From contig NZ_CP128846.1 in assembly GCF_030388665.1 (NCBI RefSeq), positions 5,282,501 to 5,346,500 of the forward strand: 64,000 nucleotides of DNA, given 5' to 3'. This document shows, piece by piece, positions 1 to 9,284 of the stretch. Every line of letters starts with the position of its first letter. Position 1 is the stretch's first letter. The notes below the pieces were generated by a model. That model worked only from the letters and a program-made list of their open reading frames with translations, searched no databases and was not told the origin of the DNA. The position numbers and the translations under genes were made by a program. This DNA is from Streptomyces flavofungini (GTDB taxonomy: Bacteria > Actinomycetota > Actinomycetes > Streptomycetales > Streptomycetaceae).

Positions 1-1351
1 CCGCCAGATCCAGCGCAGCCGCGACCCGCGCGGCGACACTCTCCGCGTACGCCGCGTCCGCCCGCTCGAACTGCGAACGGGCGGCCCCCCGCAGAAAGGT
101 GATCACCCCAAGCGTCCGCCCCCGGCTCCGCAGCACCGCGCACAGCGCGTGGACGGACGACTCGGGCCACTGCCGGGCGAGGGCCCACTCCCGGGCCCGC
201 GCGGGATCGTCGGTGGCGGCGGTGGCCCGCACCGACCCCACCCGCTCGACGCACTGCGGCGCCGGATGCCCCTCCGAGTACCGCAGCGGCAACCGCGCCT
301 TGCCCGCGGGCTGGCAGGGCCCGGGCGCCCCGGCGGGGGTGACGACGGCCCGGACGAGCCGCAGCCGGGGCTCCTCGCTCTCGACGACGTCGACCAGGGC
401 GTGATCGGCGAACCCGGCGAGGGCGAAGTCGAGTTGGACGGTGGCCGCCTCCATGGGGTCCTCGCACTCGGCGGCGGCCCGCGCGGCCCGGTGCAACTGC
501 TGCGACCGGAAGCGCAGCTGGGACGCCTCGGCCTCCGTCTGCTTGGCCTCGGTGACGTCCAGGAACAGCCAGCCGACGCCCAGCGGCACGGGCTCCTCGG
601 CGAGCGGCGACCCGAGCCGCAGGAACCCGCTGCGCCAGCAGCGCCGCTCCGGTTCGCCGCCGTCCCCGCGGACGGCGAGCCACATCTCCGCGGGGGCGGG
701 CGGCGCGCCTTCCGCGAGCACGTGCGTGAGGGCGCTCTCCAGCTCCTCGACGCCCTGGGAGAGGACCTCGCCGAGCGGCCGCCCGAGGAGCGCCGTGCGC
801 CCCATGCCGAGGGCGCGCGCGGCGTGGGCGTTCACCACGGCGGGCCGCAGATCGGCGTCGACGAGCACCACGCCCCACGAGGCGTTCTCGAACAGCGCCT
901 CGCTCAGGGCGATGGACCGCTCCAGGTCGATCTGGGTGTGCACCTCGCTGAAGGCGCAGTACACCCCGCTCGGCTTGCCGTCGCCACCGCGCACGGCCGA
1001 GGTCTGGGTCCGCACGAGCACCCGCCCGCCGTCCTTCGTGAGCAGCGCGAACTCGTCGACCTGCCGCCCCGGCGCGTGCATGGCGGAGAGCAGCCGCCCT
1101 TCGACGTCCTCGGCGTCGGCGCTGCGGACCGCCCAGCCGGCGAACCCGCGCCGCCCGACCGCCTCCGCGGCCGACCAGCCGAGGATCCGCTCGGCCTCGC
1201 GGTTCCAGTGCGTCACGACTCCGTCGGCGTCGAACGCGCACAACGCGGCGTCCATCCCGTCGAGCAGCGCGGCGAGCAGCTCGGCCCCGCCGGGCTCGGG
1301 CTCCTCGGGGCCCAGTTCGTCGGTGGTTCCGCTCTGTCGGGAAGCACTCAC
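1..1351 (-). CDS. PAS/GAF-domain sensor protein, C-terminal part beyond the left edge
   Basis: At least 450 codons are visible, starting at a GTG preceded by a G-rich ribosome-binding stretch. Residues about 25-140 form a PAS domain (ALCAFDADGVVTHWNREAE, then ILGWS), residues about 140-270 a second PAS domain ending in LFLDVTEAKQTEAEASQL, and residues about 290-450 a GAF-like domain (DHALVDVVE, GVITFLRG). In Streptomyces this arrangement normally continues into a PP2C/SpoIIE phosphatase or a histidine-kinase-type ATPase, but that part lies outside the window, so the output activity is unknown. The role is probably cytoplasmic signal sensing. It is transcribed away from the ABC genes and has no visible operon partner here. 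Confidence 0.8.
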   Translation of the reverse strand, partial: MSASRQSGTTDELGPEEPEPGGAELLAALLDGMDAALCAFDADGVVTHWNREAERILGWSAAEAVGRRGFAGWAVRSADAEDVEGRLLSAMHAPGRQVDEFALLTKDGGRVLVRTQTSAVRGGDGKPSGVYCAFSEVHTQIDLERSIALSEALFENASWGVVLVDADLRPAVVNAHAARALGMGRTALLGRPLGEVLSQGVEELESALTHVLAEGAPPAPAEMWLAVRGDGGEPERRCWRSGFLRLGSPLAEEPVPLGVGWLFLDVTEAKQTEAEASQLRFRSQQLHRAARAAAECEDPMEAATVQLDFALAGFADHALVDVVESEEPRLRLVRAVVTPAGAPGPCQPAGKARLPLRYSEGHPAPQCVERVGSVRATAATDDPARAREWALARQWPESSVHALCAVLRSRGRTLGVITFLRGAARSQFERADAAYAESVAARVAAALDLA

Positions 1352-1545
1352 CCGGACCCCCCTGCAGGCTCTGTCCTCATCGTCCTCGTCGTCGGATCAT
1401 TCAACTTGAACGTGACACAGCCCACAGTAGGTTCCCGGAAGTTGAGGCAAATCGTTGCCGGACCAAGGTCTCAGAAAAACAGTTGAACGGCTCGGGCCGG
1501 GCTTTCTAGGGTGAGTGTCACTTCGGAAAGGAGGTGGTTCGGCAG

Positions 1546-1584
1546 ATGTATGACTACCGGACGGAAGAGGTGACTGCGGGCTAG
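1546..1584 (+). CDS. Candidate 12-residue small ORF in a structured intergenic region
   Basis: A strong Shine-Dalgarno stretch (GGAAAGGAGG, 1525-1534) precedes ATG with the reading MYDYRTEEVTAG and a TAG stop. A GTG at 1511 opens a second, overlapping 20-residue frame. The stop region can fold into a short GC hairpin (GCGGGC/GCCCGC), and a larger inverted repeat follows at 1666-1738. The ribosome-binding site is better than chance for such an empty stretch. I recall similar sequence in other Streptomyces intergenic regions but cannot verify that. It could be a leader peptide, a small protein, or simply part of a structured RNA. Confidence 0.35.
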   Translation: MYDYRTEEVTAG

Positions 1585-1665
1585 CGGCCCGCCACCACAC
1601 TCAGTGCGGTGCCGGACCAGCGTGCGATCCATGTGCGCAGCCGGCCGAAATTCCAAGCAGTCACC

Positions 1666-1738
1666 CGACCCGCGAGCCGCCGGTACGTCCGGCCGGCTTC
1701 CCCGGCCTCACGGCAGGGGAACCACGGCTCGCGGGTCG
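1666..1738. terminator. Long inverted repeat, possible terminator or structured RNA
   Basis: Arms 1666-1679 (CGACCCGCGAGCCG) and 1725-1738 are perfect 14-bp reverse complements enclosing 45 bases that contain further GC-rich self-complementary stretches. It lies downstream of the small ORF on the plus strand and downstream of the ABC permease gene on the minus strand, so it could terminate both. No T-run is present. The long enclosed loop is also compatible with a folded RNA element. Confidence 0.5.
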
Positions 1739-1799
1739 CTGCGTGTCCGCCTCACCTCAGCCCCGCCCACCGCGCCGGCGGCCTTTGCCCAGCGCGCCC

Positions 1800-3434
1800 T
1801 CAGCCCTTGCTCACCGCCGCCAGGATCTCCGGCAGCCGCCGTGCCACCCGCGGCGCCGCGAGGCGCAGGCCCGCCACCGTGACGGCGGCTCCGTAGAGCG
1901 CCCCGAGGGGCAGCAGCACCCAGCTCGACGAGCCGTGGTCCGCGACGTGCAGCCAGATGGTGAAGGCGAGGACGGGCGCGCAGAGCACGGCCGCGGCGAT
2001 CATCCCGCCGAGGATGGAGATCCAGGCGAGGCCGGCCTGGCCGGGGGCGACGTTCTTGTAGCCCTGCTGCGGGATGGAGTAGGGGAACCGGGCCGACGAC
2101 CAGGCGCCGGTGGCCAGCATGGCGCCGAGGAGCGCGAAGGACAGGCCGAGGGCCTCCGGCAGGGCCTGCCACTCGCCGAGGAGCACCGTCGTCAGGACGG
2201 TGACGAGGGTCGCGTACGGCAGTGTGATCACGAGCAGCGCGAGCGCGCGGGCCCGCAGCTCCTCGTACGCGTCCCGGGTGGTGGAGATCGTCATCGCGAC
2301 CATCCAGAACGCGGACGTGTCCTGCCCGAACTGGTTGTACATCTGGATGCCGAGCATCCCGGCGGCGAAGCACGCGAAGTACAGGGAGCCGGTGCCCTGG
2401 AGGGCGTTGAAGAGGGGCACGATCAGGCCGATGGCCAGGGACGTCACCCAGGCCGCCTTGGTCTTGGGGTCGCGCCAGACGTAGCGGAGGGTGCGCTCCA
2501 TGACGGGGCCGGTGCGGCCCGCGGGGAGCAGGGCGAAGAGGCCGCCCTCGGTGCCGCGGCCCTTGCGGGAGGGTTCCGCGGCGGCGAGCGTGGAGCCGTC
2601 GGGCGTGGTCATCAGGCGGGTGAGGCTGCGCTGCCAGAGGCGCAGGAGCAGGGCGAGGGCGACGCCGGACAGGGCGAGTTGGGCGGCCGCCGTGGCGTAC
2701 CGCGCCTCACCGGCCGCGTGCACCGCGGACAGCGCCGACGACGGCGGGATCCAGCCCAGCACGTCCGCCGCCGGATCCAGCTCGCCGAGGCCCGCCTCCG
2801 AGGAGCCGAGCCGCTGCGCCCCGAAGTTGACGAGCTGCGCGCCGACGGCGATGACGAGTCCGCTGAGTACGGCGAGGTCGCGGCCCTTGCGGCTGGTCAG
2901 CAGGCGGACGTTGGCGGCGGCGACGGCCCGCGCGAGCGCCACGCAGACGAGCAGCGTCAGCGGTACGGCGACGACGCCCACGGCGAGGGCCGCCCCGCCG
3001 TCCGCCACCGCGATGACCGCGCCGAGCGCCAGACAGAGCGTGAACAGCGGCCCGATGCCGACGAGCGAGGCCACCAGGAGGGCGCTGACGAGGGGCCGCG
3101 GGCGCAGCGGCAGCATCACCAGGCGGGTGGGGTCGAGGGTCTCGTCGCCGCTGGGGAAGAACAGCGGCATCACGGCCCAGCCGAGCGCGAGGACCGCGAC
3201 GAGGATGATCGACACGGTGGCGGCGTGTTCGCTGCCGCGCAGCAGGATCAGGCCGAGGAGCTGGAGCGCGGCGAACAGGAGCGCGACGACGGCCGACGCC
3301 ACGTACGCGGCGCGGCGCCCGGAGGACTGGCGCAGGCCGTTGCGCAGGAGGGACAGCTTCAGGCGTACGAAGACGGGGGTGAGCCCGGGGCTGGGGGCCG
3401 TGGGGGCGGCCGGTGCGGGGGCCGGGACGGTCAT
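1800..3434 (-). CDS. ABC exporter permease, multi-spanning membrane protein
   Basis: The protein has 544 residues with about 12 hydrophobic segments, for example AAYVASAVVALLFAALQLLG near residue 45 and AVLCAPVLAFTIWLHV near the C-terminus. A proline/alanine-rich cytoplasmic N-terminus precedes the first segment. The ATG overlaps the stop of the ATP-binding gene (ATGA), so the two are translationally coupled. Together they form a two-component exporter of the ABC-2 type; the substrate cannot be told from sequence. The gene ends shortly before the 1666-1738 inverted repeat. Confidence 0.85.
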   Translation of the reverse strand: MTVPAPAPAAPTAPSPGLTPVFVRLKLSLLRNGLRQSSGRRAAYVASAVVALLFAALQLLGLILLRGSEHAATVSIILVAVLALGWAVMPLFFPSGDETLDPTRLVMLPLRPRPLVSALLVASLVGIGPLFTLCLALGAVIAVADGGAALAVGVVAVPLTLLVCVALARAVAAANVRLLTSRKGRDLAVLSGLVIAVGAQLVNFGAQRLGSSEAGLGELDPAADVLGWIPPSSALSAVHAAGEARYATAAAQLALSGVALALLLRLWQRSLTRLMTTPDGSTLAAAEPSRKGRGTEGGLFALLPAGRTGPVMERTLRYVWRDPKTKAAWVTSLAIGLIVPLFNALQGTGSLYFACFAAGMLGIQMYNQFGQDTSAFWMVAMTISTTRDAYEELRARALALLVITLPYATLVTVLTTVLLGEWQALPEALGLSFALLGAMLATGAWSSARFPYSIPQQGYKNVAPGQAGLAWISILGGMIAAAVLCAPVLAFTIWLHVADHGSSSWVLLPLGALYGAAVTVAGLRLAAPRVARRLPEILAAVSKG

Positions 3435-4222
3435 CGGGCGCCGCCGCCCAGCCAGTCGAGGTCCGAGCCCGCGTCGCGGCCGCCCGCGCCGACGAGTTCG
3501 AGGAACGCCTCTTGGAGCGTCGCCGCGTCGCCGCGGACCTCGGCGAGGGGGCCCTGGGCGCGAATGCGGCCCGCCGCGATGACGGCGACCCAGTCGCACA
3601 GGGACTCCACCAGCTCCATCACGTGGCTGGAGAAGACCACCGTGGCCCCGGAGGCGGTGTAGCGCTCCAGGACGCCGCGGATGGTCTGCGCGGAGACCGG
3701 GTCGACGCCCTCGAACGGCTCGTCGAGGAAGAGCACTTCCGGGTTGTGGAGCAGGGCCGCCGCCAGGCCGATCTTCTTGCGCATGCCGGTGGAGTAGTCG
3801 ACGACCAGCTTGTGCTGAGCGCCCGCGAGGTCGAGGACGTCCAGGAGCTGGGTGGCCCGCTTGTCGACCTCCTCGCCGGGCAGGCCGCGCAGCCTTCCCG
3901 TGTACGCGAGGAGTTCGCGGCCGGACAGGCGCTCGAACAGGCGCAGGCCCTCGGGGAGCACGCCGATGCGGGCCTTGACCTCGGCGGGGTCCCGCCAGAC
4001 GTCGTGGCCGACGACCTCGACCGTGCCCTGGTCGGGGCGGAGGAGGCCGGTGACCATGGAGAGGGTGGTGGTCTTGCCCGCGCCGTTCGGGCCGACGAGG
4101 CCGATGAACTTTCCCGCGGGGAGGGTGAGGTCGATGCCGGCCACGGCGAGTTGCCCGCCGAAGGCCTTCCACAGGTTGTGTACGCGCACCGCTGCCGCGG
4201 GGGTTTCCGTCGCCTCTGTCAC
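3431..4222 (-). CDS. ABC transporter ATP-binding protein
   Basis: 263 residues with a complete nucleotide-binding domain: Walker A GPNGAGKT near residue 42, signature YSTGMRKKIGLAAAL near 140 and Walker B VLFLDEPFEGVDP near 165, followed by the switch histidine (VVFSSHVME). It powers the permease encoded immediately downstream by ATP hydrolysis at the cytoplasmic face. The GTG start is chosen because GAGGGG lies just upstream and the N-terminus then matches the family length. Longer in-frame extensions upstream are low-complexity and unlikely to be translated. Confidence 0.92.
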   Translation of the reverse strand: MTEATETPAAAVRVHNLWKAFGGQLAVAGIDLTLPAGKFIGLVGPNGAGKTTTLSMVTGLLRPDQGTVEVVGHDVWRDPAEVKARIGVLPEGLRLFERLSGRELLAYTGRLRGLPGEEVDKRATQLLDVLDLAGAQHKLVVDYSTGMRKKIGLAAALLHNPEVLFLDEPFEGVDPVSAQTIRGVLERYTASGATVVFSSHVMELVESLCDWVAVIAAGRIRAQGPLAEVRGDAATLQEAFLELVGAGGRDAGSDLDWLGGGAR

Positions 4223-4315
4223 TCTTGCCCCTCTGCCCTGCCGTCGTCGTGTTCGCACGATACGTGGGGCCGGGGGACCGTTGGACCGACGGTACTGCTG
4301 ACCTGTGGCTGCGCC

Positions 4316-4364
4316 CACCTTCCCCCAGGCTCTCGGCTTCGCTCGACCAGGGGGTGCCCCCATC
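4316..4364. repeat. Streptomyces-type dispersed palindromic element
   Basis: The stretch combines TTCCCCCAGGCTCTCGGCTT, a short GCTTCGCTCG segment and CCAGGGGGTGCCCCCAT. CCCCCAGG...CCAGGGGG forms a stem-loop and GGGGGTGCCCCC a second one. I remember this as an abundant intergenic sequence in Streptomyces genomes. It sits in the 220-bp gap between the ATP-binding gene and the prim-pol-like gene, both on the minus strand, where it could act as a terminator or transcript-stabilising element. Confidence 0.5.
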
Positions 4365-4442
4365 GCCCTCTGAGCGGCCCAGCTGCCCACAGCGGGGGCC
4401 GCCACGGCTGCCCGCGGGGCTGAACGGAGCGGCCGCTGGCTT

Positions 4443-5129
4443 CTACTTCCTGCGGGCCTCCCTGCCGCAGGCGTAGGACAAGGGGGAGATGACTTCTTCG
4501 GCGTCGGGGAGCCAGCGGTTGGCGGGGGTGGGGCGGTTGGCCCACTGGACGGCGCCGGAGGCGCCGAAGCGGGTGGGGGGCGCGGCCACGTAGCCGCCCT
4601 CACCGAGGGTGACGAGGTCGAGGGCGGCGGGCGGCCAGCCGAGCTTGCGGACCAGGTCCGGGACCTTCGCCGCGGCACCGGGAAGGACGAGGAACTGCAT
4701 GCGCCGGTCGGGCGTGCACGTCACGGGGCCGAGCGTCAGCTCCATCCGCTCCATGCGGGCGAGGGCGAGGAAACCGGCTGTCTCGGGCACGTCGATCGCG
4801 TCGAACGTGCGGCCCGTGGGCAGCAGGATCGAGGCGTTCGGCTGCTTGGCCCACATGCGCCGGGCGACCGTCGCGCTGCCCGTGGCCTGCGTGGGCCAGT
4901 CGTCGCGCACGGGGTGGGCGCCGGGCGCGGGGCAGGCGACCTCGCCGCACGAGCAGCGCCAGGTGCCCTCGACGGACTCGAGCCAGGTGCCGGGGAAGAC
5001 ATCCCAGTGGCGTTCCTCCGCGTACCGAACGGCCGTGTCCTGCAGGGCCTCTCCGCGCTGCTTCGGGATCTGCGCGGCTGACGTGACTCCGATGGTCTCT
5101 TCCACGAACCTCTCAACTGCGCGCGTCAT
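4443..5129 (-). CDS. Bifunctional primase/polymerase N-terminal-domain protein
   Basis: 228 residues resembling the prim-pol domain found alone in many Streptomyces proteins. Visible elements are AVRYAEERHWDVFPGTWLE (residues about 31-49), a cysteine cluster CSCGEVACPAPGAHP (about 59-73) followed by DDWPTQATG, SILLPTGRTFDAIDVP (about 99-114) and GEGGYVAAPPTRFG near the C-terminus. Full-size enzymes make primers or fill gaps on DNA. This short version lacks a helicase or other partner domain, so its activity is uncertain. It is divergent from the HTH/TPR regulator with a 390-bp shared upstream region. Confidence 0.7.
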   Translation of the reverse strand: MTRAVERFVEETIGVTSAAQIPKQRGEALQDTAVRYAEERHWDVFPGTWLESVEGTWRCSCGEVACPAPGAHPVRDDWPTQATGSATVARRMWAKQPNASILLPTGRTFDAIDVPETAGFLALARMERMELTLGPVTCTPDRRMQFLVLPGAAAKVPDLVRKLGWPPAALDLVTLGEGGYVAAPPTRFGASGAVQWANRPTPANRWLPDAEEVISPLSYACGREARRK

Positions 5130-5519
5130 GTCGGGTTACGGGGTGTCACGTGCGCGGGGGAGGAGCATCGATCCTGCGGCGGGGCGCATGGGTGCACGGG
5201 TGGGGGCGCGCATGGGCAAGGGGGGCCGGGCGCGGGTAGCCACGTCTGGGGCAGTCGGAGTTCGACCGAGTTCAACCTCGTTCATCGGGCAGCCATGTTC
5301 ACCCGGCTCGCCGACGTGTGCCGCACTCTGCCGTGTTGAGGTGCGAAACATCAAATTCAGGCAGGTTGCTGTGCATTTGTGGTGTATGTGGTGCATCTTC
5401 CGGTTGTTCCCAGGGCATTGATCATCTGGGCGATGCGGGCAAACCGGCCCGGACCGTTCCTCATTCGACATCCACATCCGAAGTTCCAGATGGTCCACGG
5501 TGCACACAGGGGGTACGCC
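5130..5519. promoter_or_regulatory. Divergent upstream region between prim-pol-like gene and HTH/TPR regulator
   Basis: This 390-bp stretch has no convincing gene. It is less GC-rich than its surroundings around 5340-5480, which is typical of promoters. AGGGGG lies seven bases before the regulator ATG at 5520. No clear palindromic operator was found. Confidence 0.4.
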
Positions 5520-6908
5520 ATGGCCGCCAGGCCTCTCGTCGCACGGCAGCCGAACGAACGGCTGCAGGCGCTCATTCAGGAAGCCGGCTGTTCCAACGCC
5601 GGCCTGGCCCGTCGCGTGAACATGTGCGGCGCGGAGCACGGTCTCGACCTTCGATACGACAAGACGTCGGTGGCTCGCTGGCTGCGCGGCCAGCAGCCGC
5701 GCGGGCGCGCGCCGGGCATCATCGCCGAGGCGCTCGGCCGCAAGCTGGGGCGCACGGTCACGATCGACGAGATCGGCATGGCGAACGGCAAGAACCTCGC
5801 CTCCGGCGTGGGCCTGCAGTTCTCGCCCACCGTGCTCGGCGCGATCGAGCAGGTCTGCGAGCTGTGGCGCAGCGACGTGGGCAGGCGGGACTTCCTGTCC
5901 GGCTCCTCCGTCGCCTCGTCCGCGCTCGTGGAGCCGAGCAGGGACTGGCTGATCTCCTCGCCGGACGCGCAGGTCAGCAGGACCGCGGGGCCGCGCGTCG
6001 GGCTCTCGGACGTGGCCGCCGTCAAGGCGATGACGGAGGCCCTGACACAGCTGGACCACCAGTACGGCAGCGGGCACGTCCGCCCCGTCGTCGTGCACTA
6101 CCTCAACTCCGTGGTCTCCGGGCTGCTCGCGGGCTCCTACCGCGAGGCCGTGGGGCGCGAACTGTTCGCCGCGGTAGCGCGGTTGACGGAACTGGCCGGA
6201 TACATGGCCGTCGACACGGGCCAGCCAGGACTCGCCCAGCGCTACTACATCCAGGCCCTGCGCCTGGCCCAGGCGGCGGGCGACCGGGGGTACGGGGGCT
6301 ACGTGCTCGCGGCGTCCATGAGTCACCTCGCCGCGCAGCTCGGCAACCCGCGTGAGATCGCGCAGCTGGCGCGGGCGGCGCAGGAGGGGGCGCGCGGACG
6401 GGTCTCGCCGCGCGCGGAGGCGATGTTCTACGCCGCGGAGGCGCGGGGCCACGCGCTGCTCGGCGACGCCCGGTCCACGCAGATCGTCGCGGGGCGCGCC
6501 GTCGAGTCGATGGAACGGGCCGTGGGCGAGGAGGACTCGGGCGACGACCCGGTGTGGATCCGCCACTTCGACCAGGCGTATCTGGCCGACGAACTCGCGC
6601 ACTGCCACCGCGACTTGGGGCAGGCCGACGCCGCGGCCCGGTGCGCGGAGGAGTCCCTGGCCGGGCATCCGCCGACCCGGGCGCGCCGCCGTGCCATCGG
6701 CCTGGTGCTGCTCGCCACGGCCCAGGTGCAGCGCCGCGAGGTCGAACAGGCCTGCCACACCGGCCTGAAGGCGGTCGAACTCCTCGGCACCCTGCGGTCC
6801 AACCGCGGCGCGGAGTATCTCGACGACTTCCAGCAGCGGCTCGAACCGTTCCGGGAGGAGCCGGTGGTACGCGAGTTCGGGGCGCGGCTCGACCTCCAGG
6901 CGGCGTGA
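5520..6908 (+). CDS. HTH/TPR-type transcriptional regulator, NsdA-like architecture
   Basis: 462 residues. The N-terminal 80 residues look like a DNA-binding helix-turn-helix domain: NERLQALIQEAGCSNAGLAR, then KTSVARWLRGQQPRGRAPGI. Residues about 210-440 are alpha-helical repeats of TPR type (AQRYYIQALRLAQAAGD, ADAAARCAEESLAGH). Streptomyces have several such proteins; NsdA, a negative regulator of development and antibiotic production, shares the layout. Which paralogue this is cannot be told. The ATG is supported by AGGGGG seven bases upstream. It stands alone as a transcription unit. Confidence 0.75.
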   Translation: MAARPLVARQPNERLQALIQEAGCSNAGLARRVNMCGAEHGLDLRYDKTSVARWLRGQQPRGRAPGIIAEALGRKLGRTVTIDEIGMANGKNLASGVGLQFSPTVLGAIEQVCELWRSDVGRRDFLSGSSVASSALVEPSRDWLISSPDAQVSRTAGPRVGLSDVAAVKAMTEALTQLDHQYGSGHVRPVVVHYLNSVVSGLLAGSYREAVGRELFAAVARLTELAGYMAVDTGQPGLAQRYYIQALRLAQAAGDRGYGGYVLAASMSHLAAQLGNPREIAQLARAAQEGARGRVSPRAEAMFYAAEARGHALLGDARSTQIVAGRAVESMERAVGEEDSGDDPVWIRHFDQAYLADELAHCHRDLGQADAAARCAEESLAGHPPTRARRRAIGLVLLATAQVQRREVEQACHTGLKAVELLGTLRSNRGAEYLDDFQQRLEPFREEPVVREFGARLDLQAA

Positions 6909-7153
6909 GGGGCGCCACGCCGCGTACGGCCGCTCGCGGCTTGTTGGGGGGCGTGTGGCGTGAAAGGGGCGCAGGGTGCCCTGCGCCGGGACGCACGCCC
7001 CCTTCAACAGCGTCTGTCGTGCGACTTCTGTTACTCATGTGACATCTGCGTCGAGGGTGGCGTCCGGCGTGCTCTGAGCTGCGTGGCCGAGCGCCACGGG
7101 GACCCGGTAGCGTGAGCCGACGTTCCGAAGGTCCCCCATTCGTAGGAGTCCCG

Positions 7154-9235
7154 GTGACGCAGCAGAGCGGGCAAGGCGCTGCTTCCTCCGAACCGCAGCA
7201 ACCCGCGGCGCGACACGCGCACGAGGGCATCGTGCTGCCCGCGGACGGCAGCGAGCCGCTGATGCCGGGCACCACCGGCGACCACGCCGCCCCACCCGTC
7301 GGCAGCCCCTGGGGCGACCCGTGGGGCCCCGACGCCGCGGCCCCCGCACCGGGCGCGGGCCAGGCCTGGGGCACACCCCAGGAGCCTGCCGCGCCCTACC
7401 AGGACCCCACCCCACCGCCGCCATCGGCCGGGATGCCGCTGCCCCCGGAGGGCACGCCCCTGCCGCCCGCGGCACCCCCGACCGCCACGTACGGCGGGTC
7501 GTACGGCTCCGCGCTGCCGCCCGAGGGGACGGGGCAGGGGTACGCGCCGGGCGGGCCCGGACCGATGCCCGGGCAGAACGCGGGCCGAATACCCGGCCAG
7601 GGACCGATGCCCGCCGAGAGCGGCCCCATGCCGCCCCAGACCCACGGGCAGGGCCAAGGCCAGGGGTACGACCGGTTCCAGGGGCAGGCGCCCCTCCCGG
7701 GACAGGACCAGTTCCGAGGCCAGGCTCCCCTTCCGGGGCAGGCAGGCCCGCTTCCCGGCCAGGCTTCGCTCGCGGGCCAAGCCCCGGCCCCCTTTCCGGG
7801 GCAAGCCACCCCTCTTCCGGGTCAGGCACCGCACCAAGGGCAGGCCCCGCATCCGGCACAGGGGCAAGGCCAGGCCCACCCCCCGCTCCACGCCCAGGAC
7901 CAGCCCCAGCCCCAGTTCCCCGGCCACGGCGGCCAGAGCCACCCGCTTCCCCCCGCCGACCAGGCGCCCGCCGGGCACGCCCCCGCGCCGAGCCACGAGC
8001 TGTCCCATGGGCCCTACGGCGGGAACGCCCCCGCCGGGCCGGGTGACATGCCGCTCCCGTCGGCAGGACAGACGGGACCCGCAGGACCCGCAGGACAGAG
8101 TGGCGGACCGCACGGCGGCGGCTACGGGGCGCCGGGCGCAGTGAACGGGGGTGGGCGGCACGCGGCGCCCACCGGACCCGACGCCGAGGCCACGCAGTTC
8201 ATCGCCCCCGTCGGCGGCCCCGCGGCCCCGGGCGCGCTGCCGCCCGAGATGCCCGCCGACGACGGCACCCAGTTCCTGGGCCGCGCCGCCGACGTGATGC
8301 CGGGTGCGCCCGCCGCCCCGGACGACAACGCGCCCACCCAGTTCATCGCGCCGATCACGGACGGCGGCGCCCCCGCGGGCCCGCCCGCCGCCGACGCCGC
8401 GTACGGCGTGCGCCCCGGTGCGCCGGGCGACCGGCAGCCGCCCGCCGAGTTCGACAGCCTCTTCCGCCGGGAGCCGGAGCCCGACCAGGGCCCCGCGTCC
8501 ACCCAGCAGATGCCGCGCTTCGACGCGGCTGCCGCGCCCGCCCCGGGCCCGGTGGCCGAGCCGGAGCCCGCGCCCGGACGCAAGGGCCGGGGCCGTACGG
8601 GCTCCAAGACGCCGCTCCTCGTGGCCGTCGGCGTCGCCATCGCCGTGCTCGGCGTCGGCGCGGGCGCGATGCTGTCCGGCGGGGGCGACGACGACAAGAA
8701 GCAGGACGACAACGAACCGCTCGCCGCGACCGCACCGGCGGGCGACGAGGAGTCCAAGAAGCCGTCACCGAGCGTCGACCCCGCCAAGAAGCAGGCCGTC
8801 GCCCTGGACAAGCTCCTCGCCGACAGCAACAACAGCCGCGAGTCGGTGATCGGGGCCGTCCGGGACGTCGGCAGGTGCGACAACCTGCGGCAGGCGGCCA
8901 CCGACCTGCGGGACGCCGCCAAGCAGCGCAACGGCCTCGTCGGCAGGCTCTCCGGCCTCACCGTCGACAAGCTGCCCTCGAACCAGCGCCTGACCGCCGA
9001 GCTGAACAAGGCGTGGAAGGCGTCCGCGTCCGCCGACAACCACTACGCCGCGTGGGCCGACCAGGTCGCCCGCAAGAAGGGCTGCCGCAAGGGCCACGCC
9101 CGCCAGACCAACCACTCGGCCGCGGGCAACCGCGCGAGCGGCGAGGCGACCCGCGCGAAGCAGCAGGCGGCGAAGCTGTGGAACGCCATCGCGACGCAGC
9201 ACGGCCTGACCAAGCGGAACCCGACGCAGCTGTAG
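7154..9235 (+). CDS. Proline/glutamine-rich single-pass membrane protein, function unknown
   Basis: 693 residues. Roughly the first 470 are low-complexity, rich in Pro, Gly, Gln and Ala, with many degenerate PGQAPLPGQ-like repeats around residues 150-270. Acidic and basic stretches follow, then one transmembrane helix near residue 490 (LLVAVGVAIAVLGVGAGAML) and an exported helical C-terminal domain of about 170 residues with conserved-looking cysteines (VGRCDNLRQAA, KKGCRKGH). The GTG start is chosen from AGGAG seven bases upstream. The layout suggests a cytoplasmic disordered tail and an extracytoplasmic domain; no enzymatic motif was recognised. Confidence 0.75.
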   Translation: MTQQSGQGAASSEPQQPAARHAHEGIVLPADGSEPLMPGTTGDHAAPPVGSPWGDPWGPDAAAPAPGAGQAWGTPQEPAAPYQDPTPPPPSAGMPLPPEGTPLPPAAPPTATYGGSYGSALPPEGTGQGYAPGGPGPMPGQNAGRIPGQGPMPAESGPMPPQTHGQGQGQGYDRFQGQAPLPGQDQFRGQAPLPGQAGPLPGQASLAGQAPAPFPGQATPLPGQAPHQGQAPHPAQGQGQAHPPLHAQDQPQPQFPGHGGQSHPLPPADQAPAGHAPAPSHELSHGPYGGNAPAGPGDMPLPSAGQTGPAGPAGQSGGPHGGGYGAPGAVNGGGRHAAPTGPDAEATQFIAPVGGPAAPGALPPEMPADDGTQFLGRAADVMPGAPAAPDDNAPTQFIAPITDGGAPAGPPAADAAYGVRPGAPGDRQPPAEFDSLFRREPEPDQGPASTQQMPRFDAAAAPAPGPVAEPEPAPGRKGRGRTGSKTPLLVAVGVAIAVLGVGAGAMLSGGGDDDKKQDDNEPLAATAPAGDEESKKPSPSVDPAKKQAVALDKLLADSNNSRESVIGAVRDVGRCDNLRQAATDLRDAAKQRNGLVGRLSGLTVDKLPSNQRLTAELNKAWKASASADNHYAAWADQVARKKGCRKGHARQTNHSAAGNRASGEATRAKQQAAKLWNAIATQHGLTKRNPTQL

Positions 9236-9284
9236 CGGCGGGTGCGCGGACCCGAGTCGGCCCGAGGCGTCCCGACGGGCGCCG

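Noticed and set aside
149..1486. Long plus-strand open frame over the first gene
   Set aside because: It is the high-GC mirror of the PAS/GAF gene. The minus strand gives recognisable domains, while this frame is Arg/Gly/Pro-rich without motifs.
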